Shown here: in pieces, positions 1 to 6,871 of the stretch
Position numbering within the stretch: the stretch's first letter is position 1
Layout of the letters: each line of letters opens with the position of its first letter
Assembly: GCA_030634675.1 (NCBI GenBank)
Contig: DAOWAH010000031.1
Span: 1 to 10,430, forward strand
DNA: 10,430 nt
Origin: Fidelibacterota bacterium
GTDB lineage: Bacteria > Marinisomatota > Marinisomatia > Marinisomatales > TCS56
Reading direction: 5' to 3'
Notes under the pieces: model-generated
The model's input: the letters and a program-made list of their open reading frames with translations, nothing else
Database searches by the model: none
Told to the model about the DNA's origin: nothing
Program-made: the position numbers and the translations under genes

Positions 1-2040
1 CTGGTGGATGACCAGCCAGTACTGGATGAACAACTCTGGGAGTTATTGCACTGGACCAGCCGGTACTACCTGACGCCCCTGGGACAGGTAGCCCGAGTGG
101 CCATGCCTCGCAGTCTCAGTACCCGCTATCACCCACCTAAATGCCAGCGGGTGGTTTTTAAATCATTTGGCGATGATTTTGATACCCTGAAAAAGGGTAA
201 ACCAGCCCAGGCCAGGGTACTCGAAAAATTAGCAGCCGTAAAGAAACCAGTCGTGTTGGCTGATTTGAATAAACTGGTTAGTAATCCGGCTACTATTTGC
301 CGCAAATTAGCAGCTCAGGGTCTGGTGGAAATTAGTTCGGAAATTCGTTATCCCGACGCCACCGGATTTAGCTTTGATCCCATCGAAAAGGAGATAATTT
401 TTTCAGAATCACAGCAAGTGATAATAGATAAATTCTCTAATGCTTTATTGGGAAAGCAATTTTTTCCTGCATTACTGCACGGTGTTACCGGAAGCGGGAA
501 AACCGAAATCTATATTGATCTGGTTCGCCAGACATTGGAACAGGGACGGACAGCAATCATGTTGTTGCCTGAAATTTCCTTGACGCCCCAGATTGCCGGT
601 CGTTTCCGCGCCGTATTCGGTGAAACGGTTGCTCTGTGGCATTCAAAAATGTCATCAGCGATACGATCATGGACCTGGAAACAGATCTGTTGCGGTCAAT
701 TTAAAGTAGTGGTTGGGGCTCGTAGCGCCATTTTTACACCCTTAAGGAATTTGGGGTTGATTGTCGTTGATGAAGAGCAGGAACATTCCTACAAGCAGGA
801 GTCACCCGAACCACGTTACCATGCCCGGGATGTGGCTCTTATGCGTGGGAAATTGTGTGATTCGGTAGTAGTGCTGGCCAGCGCTACACCCAGTCTGGAA
901 AGTTATTATAACCAGATTCAGGGCAAATTGACATACTTGCCTTTAACTGAGCGTTTCGGGGGCGCCAGTTATCCACAAGTGTATGTTGTTGACATGAATC
1001 AAGAGCAGGAAGACACAGGTAAGGTGGATCAGGTATTTTCCGGTCTGCTGCTGGAAAAAATCCAGGACCGGTTGAATAAAAGAGAGCAAATTATCCTTCT
1101 GCAAAACCGCCGTGGGTATGCACCAATTCTGCGCTGTGGTGATTGCGGTGAAATACTGATGTGCCCCAATTGCCAGTTGAGCTTGATCTACCATAGCCGC
1201 GGAGATGTTCTGCAATGCCATTTTTGCGGTCATTTGCAGCGCCCTGTTCCTGACCTGTGCCCCCGCTGTCACAGCGCCAATTTACGTCTGGCCGGCACCG
1301 GAACCCAGAAGGTGGAAGATATTCTGCTGGATACTTTTCCACAGGCCAGTCTGTCACGCTTAGACTTGGACACTACACATACCGGGAAACAGCTAACTCG
1401 AACATTGCGGAAATTTGCTAGCGGAGAAATCGACATCCTGCTGGGAACGCAGATGATTGCCAAAGGGTTGGATTTTGAAAATGCCACCCTGGTAGGAATT
1501 ATCAATGCCGATACCGGTCTTTTCCTGCCCGATTTCAGGGCTGGCGAACGCGTCTTCCAATTGATTTACCAGGCTGCTGGCCGGGCGGGTCGCCATAAAA
1601 AACCTGGTGAAGTTGTGATTCAGACCTATAATCCGGAAAACCCGGTTATCAAACATGCCGCTAGGTTGGATTTGAAGCAATATTATAATATTGCGCTAAG
1701 TGAGCGCAGGGAACTAAACTACGCTCCTTTTAGTTGGATGGTGCGGGTGGAATTTCATGGCGCGGAACGACAAAAAGTGGAAGTTCGAGCATTGGATTGC
1801 CGGCGGCAATTACAAGCTGTTTTCCCAGGCCTGGAAATACTTGGTCCGGCCCCCTGTTACCGGGAACGTCTACGCAATAAATACCGTTTTCAAATGGTGT
1901 TAAAGGCGAATAAAACCAAAGACGCTAACGGGCGTTTACTACATCGTTTTTTACAAAAGAATTTTACTGGTGCGGTTATTCAGCGAAAAGATGCTAAGGC
2001 ACGCATGATCGTTGATATCGATCCGGTTTCAATCTTATGA
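1..2040 (+). CDS. priA: Primosomal protein N' (replication restart helicase PriA), 5' partial
   Basis: PriA is a 3'-to-5' superfamily 2 DNA helicase that recognises stalled forks and starts reloading of the replicative helicase. The frame is open from base 1, so the true start lies outside the window. About 680 residues are present against roughly 730 in the Escherichia coli protein, so much of the N-terminal 3'-DNA-binding domain is missing. The GTG at base 4 should not be taken as the start. Visible in order are Walker A (GVTGSGKT, 481-504), a motif II region reading DEEQ (769-780) followed by SYKQ and RYHARD, the SATPSLES motif, and four cysteine pairs (CGDC, CPNC, CHFC, CPRC, 1135-1269) that form the zinc-binding insertion. 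Next come GTQMIAKGLDF and the QAAGRAGR arginine-finger motif (1570-1593). Motif II usually reads DEEH in this family, so the final Gln is a variation. The next gene overlaps the stop codon by four bases, which suggests translational coupling. Confidence 0.97.
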   Translation: MVDDQPVLDEQLWELLHWTSRYYLTPLGQVARVAMPRSLSTRYHPPKCQRVVFKSFGDDFDTLKKGKPAQARVLEKLAAVKKPVVLADLNKLVSNPATICRKLAAQGLVEISSEIRYPDATGFSFDPIEKEIIFSESQQVIIDKFSNALLGKQFFPALLHGVTGSGKTEIYIDLVRQTLEQGRTAIMLLPEISLTPQIAGRFRAVFGETVALWHSKMSSAIRSWTWKQICCGQFKVVVGARSAIFTPLRNLGLIVVDEEQEHSYKQESPEPRYHARDVALMRGKLCDSVVVLASATPSLESYYNQIQGKLTYLPLTERFGGASYPQVYVVDMNQEQEDTGKVDQVFSGLLLEKIQDRLNKREQIILLQNRRGYAPILRCGDCGEILMCPNCQLSLIYHSRGDVLQCHFCGHLQRPVPDLCPRCHSANLRLAGTGTQKVEDILLDTFPQASLSRLDLDTTHTGKQLTRTLRKFASGEIDILLGTQMIAKGLDFENATLVGIINADTGLFLPDFRAGERVFQLIYQAAGRAGRHKKPGEVVIQTYNPENPVIKHAARLDLKQYYNIALSERRELNYAPFSWMVRVEFHGAERQKVEVRALDCRRQLQAVFPGLEILGPAPCYRERLRNKYRFQMVLKANKTKDANGRLLHRFLQKNFTGAVIQRKDAKARMIVDIDPVSIL

Positions 2041-2984
2041 GGAAAAGAAGAACTATTATTAAATTAAGAATTTTAGGCCGACAGGGCTACGTTATCATCG
2101 GCTTTTTAGCGTTTGCGGTAGTTTCAGCCCAAACTTCCTTCAGTGGCCTGGAAGTTGGTTATCATATCAGAAGTCTAGCCCTGGCCGGTGGTGGCTCCCT
2201 ACTGGCGGGAATGGCAAATGATCAGCTCAATCCGGCGGTAGCCGGTCATTCACAGCGCAAAGCCTGCTTCAGTTGGCTGCGCTACCCGGCTGGAATCCAA
2301 GGCGGCATTGCGTCACTGAAATATCCAGCCCAGCGTTTCAACTATACAATAAGTCTGCGCCACCTTAATTATGGTTCATTTGATGGCTATAATGAAGCTG
2401 CCGAGCCTACCGGCAGTTACTATTCCGGTGATAGTTGGTTGACCTTTTCGGCCGCTGGTAAAAGCAGCAACCGTATTTTAGCATACGGAATTACCACTGG
2501 AATATTCGTAAGCCAGTTGGAAAAATATACCGCCAAAGTGTTGACAATTACTCCAGGGGTACTATTCGATTTGAAACAATTTGATATGAAGATTGGGTTC
2601 AGCGTGCAGAACTGGGGTCTGGTATTAGACAGTTATACGGCGGCCAGCGAAGAATTGCCCACCAGGATCGTCGCCGGTTTTTCCCGAAAGTTGGCTCATC
2701 TGCCACTGGTGTTGGATTTTGATTTAGGATATCGTTTTACTGATGGTATGCTGTCGCTGGGTTTGAGCGGTGTTTCTGCACTGCCTTTTGGTCTGGAACT
2801 AATTTGGGGAACTTCCAGTGCTAAAATTGACCAGAGCTCTGGCAACCAGGATGCCCGAGATCTATTTGCTGCTTCTGGTATTGCCTTGTCCTATACAGTA
2901 AAAAAATACAGTTTGGATTTTGGTGGCTATTTTTATGGACCCGGAGCTTGGAGTAATGGTGTTGGACTGGAGGTATTGTTTTAA
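2037..2984 (+). CDS. PorV/PorQ-family outer-membrane beta-barrel protein, closest to PorQ
   Basis: This is a predicted 315-residue outer-membrane protein. A basic N-terminus (MRKRR) precedes a hydrophobic stretch at residues 18-31 ending VVSA, which fits signal peptidase I cleavage after Ala31. After it comes the family hallmark: LALAGGGSLLA followed by a short acidic/Asn segment and LNPAVAG, the counterpart of the 'LGG...NPA' stretch of PorV/PorQ proteins. The mature chain alternates polar and hydrophobic residues in beta-strand style. It contains HLNYGSFDGYNEA, ELPTRIVAGFSRKLAHLPL and similar stretches that resemble PorQ more than PorV, and it ends in Phe (GLEVLF), as barrel proteins do. 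In Bacteroidota these proteins belong to the type IX secretion machinery. In related phyla, relatives occur without a proven secretion role, so no substrate is assigned. The start is ATG at 2037 within ATGA. There is no Shine-Dalgarno sequence, so translation probably depends on coupling to priA. The assignment rests on remembered family patterns. Confidence 0.8.
   Translation: MRKRRTIIKLRILGRQGYVIIGFLAFAVVSAQTSFSGLEVGYHIRSLALAGGGSLLAGMANDQLNPAVAGHSQRKACFSWLRYPAGIQGGIASLKYPAQRFNYTISLRHLNYGSFDGYNEAAEPTGSYYSGDSWLTFSAAGKSSNRILAYGITTGIFVSQLEKYTAKVLTITPGVLFDLKQFDMKIGFSVQNWGLVLDSYTAASEELPTRIVAGFSRKLAHLPLVLDFDLGYRFTDGMLSLGLSGVSALPFGLELIWGTSSAKIDQSSGNQDARDLFAASGIALSYTVKKYSLDFGGYFYGPGAWSNGVGLEVLF
2969..2973 (+). 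promoter_or_regulatory. Ribosome binding site for the TTG-started peptidase-barrel gene
   Basis: GGAGG lies inside the end of the PorQ-like gene, 11 bases before the TTG that abuts its stop codon. The spacing is slightly long, but the site supports TTG 2985, and the encoded signal peptide begins right there. Confidence 0.6.
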
Positions 2985-5783
2985 TTGAACCGCCGCACCG
3001 CTAAAAATAGATTAAAGCCTGTTATTTGTATTTTACTGTGTTGGATATATTCCCTAACAATAGCTGAGGAGCTGGATATCCGCTATGAACTGGATTTGAA
3101 CTTTATCCCAGGCGATGCCGATAACCCAGCTCAAATAGAAGGTTCTAATCGGGTATGGATACGGAATAATTCGAAGAATCCACTGGGAGAAGTGTATTTC
3201 CATAATTCCGCCAATGGGTACTTTGATCCGGATGATCCTGCCAGTTCTCGTACGACTATTGGAAATATACGCTGTTCACATCTTGGTAAGGTAACCTCTA
3301 CCAGTGAGATATCGATGCGTGTTGGGCTGTTTCCTGCCGTGAACCCAGGTGAGGAAGTTGTACTGAATATTCCTTTTACCACGCGAATTTCAGAACGACC
3401 CAGTCCGTTCATCCCCACAGTGGGCAACCGGGAAGATACGACTATTTATAATTTAATGTTTTTCTATCCCGTATTGGAGTTCTTTCATCCCGATGGCTGG
3501 CATACCTGGGATCATGGCGGTCTGGCTGACCCATATAGTAATCTGGCCGAATATCAGGTCAATCTGTCTTATCCTGTTGGCTATCAGATTGGTACTTCTG
3601 CTGACTTGGTATACAGCGATACGCTGACGACTGATTTGGTACGCCAGAGATTTACCCGTGCCAAAGCAATCAGCTTTTCTGCGGTTCTGTCAACTGAATT
3701 TGTTAAGCGCAGCACCGTAATAGCCGGGATTACAATTGATCTTTTATATACGCCCGGAGAGCAGTCAGGAACGGATCAAGTTATCACGAGATTGAAGGAA
3801 TTAATACCTTTCTACCAGAAACGCTTTGGTGCCTGTCCCAATGATAAATTGACACTTACGATGGGGTATTCTCTTGATGCCGGTGCGGTAGCCAGTTCCA
3901 ATTATATTATTTTCCAAGGTGGTTTTGAATCCGGTCTGAGAACCCTGCCCCACGAATTTGCCCACCAGTGGTTCGGAAATGCCATCAATGCCGATGAAAG
4001 TTATGAGACCTGGCTAATCGAATCATTTGCTGAGTACGCTGCCGGGTTGTTCAGAAAATCAAGACAATCACCAGCCGAGTTTAATATCTTTAAATCCACC
4101 GCAGCCGTTGTTACTATCTGGCGGGATTTAGAAAATTTGAACGCCGAGGAAATAATGCGTCGGTTATATGATCTGTTTGGACGCAGCGTTGTGCCGCCTA
4201 TCTACCAGCCCGACAAACAGACCGACTGGGAAAATCAAACTCAATTATACAGCCGCTATATTGTTGGAAATCACGCCCTCCAGATGTTGGAATCGGCGGT
4301 AGGGGATAGTCTGATGCAGATTATCATGCATACTTACGCTACCGAAAATGTCTGGAAAACAGTTAACACAGAAACATTTATCAGCACAGTCAACCGTTTT
4401 GTGAATCACCGCATCGGCGATAATTTTCGTCTAGCGCTTACTACTAATTTGCGACCGGATTATAAAATTATTGCCGTTGAAACCAAGGGCCGTAAAGATC
4501 GGCGCTGGGATACTAAAATAATAACCGATTTCAAGGGTACTTGGAGCCTCCCGGTTGATTTTGAGGCAATTACCGAACAGCGTGATACGATCAGATTCAC
4601 TCGTATTCGTCTGCAGAATCAACGTGAAATTAATCTAATTAGTGACGACCCAATAAAATCAGTTTTACTTGATCCTGATAAACGAATGTTCGACTCCAAT
4701 CGATTTAATAATCGCTGGCCGCGGACTTTCCTTCTACAACCAATTTACGGTCTGCCAAGCTGGGAAGTATATAAACTGTATTATCGTCCCGTCATCAGAC
4801 AGGACTGGCGCCGTGATTGGCGCTTTGGTGTACATATCTCTGGTGGGTTGGGACTTAACCTGATGCCCATATTACCGGCATTTTATCAGAATGCATTTGA
4901 TCTTGAATTGACCTATGCTCCCCAACTTACTGCCCAACAAACGGGTTTGAAATTTACCTATCGTACACCCTTAGGTTCAGTAGAGCGTACTTTTTGGGAA
5001 TTTCGTACCAGCTGGGAATATCCCCGTAATGAGCAAGCAATGTCTTTAAGTCGGTATGTTGGAAAAATACGCTACCTGGTCGCCAACCGTCAATCGGCAT
5101 ATCAACGTTTAACAGGACAAATAAAACGTACGGAGTTTGTAACTACCGATAAAAATAATCGTTGGTTTAAAGGTAAACTATTGTCAGCGCAGGCCGATTT
5201 CATCCGCTTTCGTTATAACCCGCAACAGCGATCAAATATCATGGTTGCTTTATTAGTCGGGCAGGCTTTACAACGGCAGGGTGGCCTATTCTATCGTTTT
5301 TCGTCGCTTATTGATCTGGAACGGCATCTATGGGATCAGGTGATTGTACGGGCACACGGGGAGCACGGACTGGTATGGGATGACCGGACCAGCAATTACC
5401 TGCGCTATCGTCTGCAACATCAACTACGAGCCTGGCGGCCTCGAACCGAATTTGTACCGCTTTTCCGAGGATTTACACCAGAGGCTGATGAATACTGGGA
5501 TTCGGTGCTGGGGTTTGGTTTCAGTGTGGGGGCGGAAACCGATTGGCCCATATGGCCGATGATCTATATTGATGGTGTGTTGGCCGAACAATCGGGCGGT
5601 GATCTGACACAGCGCTGGCAGGCAATGGCAGATAATACTACTTATGCTTCCGCCGGTATCGGGATTGAATCCCAATCACTGGTCGAACTGGGGCTGTATC
5701 TTCCCTTGTGGATTTCGCATCCTATTGGCAGTGGCTCCCGCTGGGGCTGGCGGTTGTTGGTACAGTGGGGCTTTTATTTTTAA
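2985..5783 (+). CDS. Outer-membrane M1-type metallopeptidase with C-terminal Omp85-like beta-barrel
   Basis: This 932-residue protein appears to anchor a zinc peptidase domain in the outer membrane. A signal peptide is visible (hydrophobic residues 12-26, likely cleavage after Ala27). Residues about 30-480 form an M1 gluzincin domain. The zinc site is His323-Glu324-Phe-Ala-His327, followed after 18 residues by Glu346 in WLIESFAEY, exactly the M1 spacing. The GAMEN exopeptidase motif is replaced by GAVAS (300-304), and the YxKG region reads Tyr425-Ile-Val-Gly. Residues about 480-590 resemble the beta domain that closes M1 enzymes (LLDPDKRMFDSNRFNNRW). From about 590 to the end the chain is beta-rich and aromatic. 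It has an Omp85-like FRGF (827-830), then GAETDWPI, MIYIDGV (D863), SAGIGIES, LYLPL and a terminal Phe. The start is TTG directly abutting the previous TAA. GGAGG at 2969-2973 lies 11 bases upstream and no better start precedes the signal peptide. It is probably co-transcribed with the PorQ-like gene. Its substrate is unknown. Confidence 0.82.
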   Translation: MNRRTAKNRLKPVICILLCWIYSLTIAEELDIRYELDLNFIPGDADNPAQIEGSNRVWIRNNSKNPLGEVYFHNSANGYFDPDDPASSRTTIGNIRCSHLGKVTSTSEISMRVGLFPAVNPGEEVVLNIPFTTRISERPSPFIPTVGNREDTTIYNLMFFYPVLEFFHPDGWHTWDHGGLADPYSNLAEYQVNLSYPVGYQIGTSADLVYSDTLTTDLVRQRFTRAKAISFSAVLSTEFVKRSTVIAGITIDLLYTPGEQSGTDQVITRLKELIPFYQKRFGACPNDKLTLTMGYSLDAGAVASSNYIIFQGGFESGLRTLPHEFAHQWFGNAINADESYETWLIESFAEYAAGLFRKSRQSPAEFNIFKSTAAVVTIWRDLENLNAEEIMRRLYDLFGRSVVPPIYQPDKQTDWENQTQLYSRYIVGNHALQMLESAVGDSLMQIIMHTYATENVWKTVNTETFISTVNRFVNHRIGDNFRLALTTNLRPDYKIIAVETKGRKDRRWDTKIITDFKGTWSLPVDFEAITEQRDTIRFTRIRLQNQREINLISDDPIKSVLLDPDKRMFDSNRFNNRWPRTFLLQPIYGLPSWEVYKLYYRPVIRQDWRRDWRFGVHISGGLGLNLMPILPAFYQNAFDLELTYAPQLTAQQTGLKFTYRTPLGSVERTFWEFRTSWEYPRNEQAMSLSRYVGKIRYLVANRQSAYQRLTGQIKRTEFVTTDKNNRWFKGKLLSAQADFIRFRYNPQQRSNIMVALLVGQALQRQGGLFYRFSSLIDLERHLWDQVIVRAHGEHGLVWDDRTSNYLRYRLQHQLRAWRPRTEFVPLFRGFTPEADEYWDSVLGFGFSVGAETDWPIWPMIYIDGVLAEQSGGDLTQRWQAMADNTTYASAGIGIESQSLVELGLYLPLWISHPIGSGSRWGWRLLVQWGFYF

Positions 5784-5889
5784 GTTGAACAAATTATACG
5801 GTAATATTTTTAGCGATTTGATTAATTTAACACTACCCGTATCGATCTAAGAAAGTTGGAAACTACCGGCAGGAAAATTCGGAGGTCTG
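5784..5889. other. Intergenic gap between the peptidase-barrel gene and the aldo/keto reductase gene
   Basis: This 106-base AT-rich gap is the first break after three packed genes, so a transcript boundary is plausible. An imperfect inverted repeat is present (ATACGGTA at 5796-5803 against TACCCGTAT at 5834-5842, one base bulged, loop about 30), but no T-run follows it, so it is not a convincing terminator. No well-spaced -35/-10 pair was found. GGAGG at 5881-5885 is the ribosome binding site of the next gene. Confidence 0.5.
5881..5885 (+). promoter_or_regulatory. Ribosome binding site deciding the aldo/keto reductase start
   Basis: GGAGG stands four bases before ATG 5890. A second in-frame ATG at 5923 would give the MRYR N-terminus common in this family, but it has no comparable site upstream. 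The Shine-Dalgarno sequence therefore favours ATG 5890, which adds 11 residues. Confidence 0.6.
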
Positions 5890-6864
5890 ATGGTATCAAA
5901 ACGTGAGCCGGCTCATCATGAAATGCGTTACCGACATGTAGGTAAGTCGGGGCTTAGAGTTAGTAAAATTGGCCTGGGTGGGTGGCTGACACTAGGTGGT
6001 ACCGTCGATGAAAAATTATCAATTCTGATGATTAGAAAAGCTTTCGAAATGGGCGTGAATCTGTTTGACCTGGCTGATGTCTATTCCGAAGGCCAAGCAG
6101 AGGTTGTCCTAGGAAAAGCAGCTAGCAACTTGCCTCGGGATCAACTGGTTGTAGCTACCAAGGTTTTCGGCCGTATGCATCTCGGTCCCATGGGCGCCGG
6201 TCTTTCTAAAAAGCATATAATCGAAGCCTGTCACGCATCCCTGCGGCGGTTGCAAATTGATTATATTGACTTGTATCAATTTCATTCTTTTGATCCTAAT
6301 ACTCCATTGGAGGAAAGCCTGAAAGCCCTGGAAATTCTGGTTAGGCAAGGGAAAGTGCTCTATGTCGGGTGCTCTAATTTCAACAGCGATCAGCTCAGCG
6401 CTGCAGTCGAACTATCAATAAACAATAATTTGCCCCGATTTATTTCCAGTCAACCCTGCTACAATTTGCTGGAAAGGGGTGCGGAAGAAGCCCTGTTTCC
6501 GGCTTGTAATAAACTGGGGGTAGGAAATATTATTTATTCACCTTTAGCGCATGGTGTGCTTTCGGGTAAGTATCTGAAAGGCCGACCAATACCAGCAGGT
6601 AGCCGTTCCAAAACTAATGGCGGTAAATTCATGTTCCGCTATTTAACTGACGAAAATCTGGAGCGGACAGCCCGGCTGAAAAAACTGGCTGACGAACTGG
6701 GCTATAGCCTTGTGCAACTATCGTTAGCCTGGATTCTGCGCCGGAAGGAAATATCTTCCGCCATTGTGGGAGCTACAGCGCTGAAACAATTAGAGCACAA
6801 TCTTTCCGCGGGTGACATATCCTTGACCGGAGATGAAATTGATCAAATTGAAGCCTGTCTGTAA
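5890..6864 (+). CDS. Aldo/keto reductase (NADPH-dependent oxidoreductase, Kv-beta-like group)
   Basis: This 324-residue cytoplasmic TIM-barrel oxidoreductase should reduce aldehydes or ketones with NAD(P)H. The length is typical of the family. The N-terminus MRYRHVGKSGLRVSKIGLG (from residue 12) is the usual first strand and turn. The catalytic tetrad is complete: Asp60 and Tyr65 in FDLADVY, Lys91 in VVATK, and His122 in YQFHSFD. Further family blocks are RLQIDYIDLYQ, GKVLYVGCSNF, SQPCYNLLER, the IIYSPLAHGVLSGKY cofactor-loop segment, and the C-terminal SSAIVGATALKQLEHNL that contacts the cofactor 2'-phosphate region. The overall pattern is closest to the voltage-gated potassium channel beta-subunit-like reductases, which are common in bacteria. 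The physiological substrate cannot be read from sequence. The helicase gene follows six bases after the stop, so the two are probably co-transcribed, but no functional link between them is evident. Confidence 0.95.
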   Translation: MVSKREPAHHEMRYRHVGKSGLRVSKIGLGGWLTLGGTVDEKLSILMIRKAFEMGVNLFDLADVYSEGQAEVVLGKAASNLPRDQLVVATKVFGRMHLGPMGAGLSKKHIIEACHASLRRLQIDYIDLYQFHSFDPNTPLEESLKALEILVRQGKVLYVGCSNFNSDQLSAAVELSINNNLPRFISSQPCYNLLERGAEEALFPACNKLGVGNIIYSPLAHGVLSGKYLKGRPIPAGSRSKTNGGKFMFRYLTDENLERTARLKKLADELGYSLVQLSLAWILRRKEISSAIVGATALKQLEHNLSAGDISLTGDEIDQIEACL

Positions 6865-6871
6865 TCTGTAA
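6858..6871 (+). repeat. Tandem heptamer duplication at a gene junction
   Basis: TCTGTAA occurs twice in immediate succession (6858-6864 and 6865-6871). The first copy carries the reductase stop codon. The last A of the second copy is the first base of the helicase ATG. With a single copy the junction would read TAATG, the usual one-base stop/start overlap. Confidence 0.75.

Noticed and set aside
4..6. GTG as the real start of priA
   Set aside because: The frame is open to the window edge, and the protein would lack part of the conserved N-terminal DNA-binding domain, so the gene must begin upstream of the window.
943..1680. Several overlapping minus-strand open frames inside priA
   Set aside because: They are shadows of a strongly conserved helicase frame, with no ribosome sites or recognisable protein features.
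5796..5842. Imperfect inverted repeat ATACGGTA / TACCCGTAT as a terminator or operator
   Set aside because: The stem is about eight pairs with a bulge, the loop is about 30 bases and no T-run follows, so it is too weak to call.
5644..5850. Short + strand frame running out of the peptidase-barrel gene into the intergenic gap
   Set aside because: Most of it overlaps the barrel C-terminus in another frame, and the rest is low-complexity AT-rich sequence.
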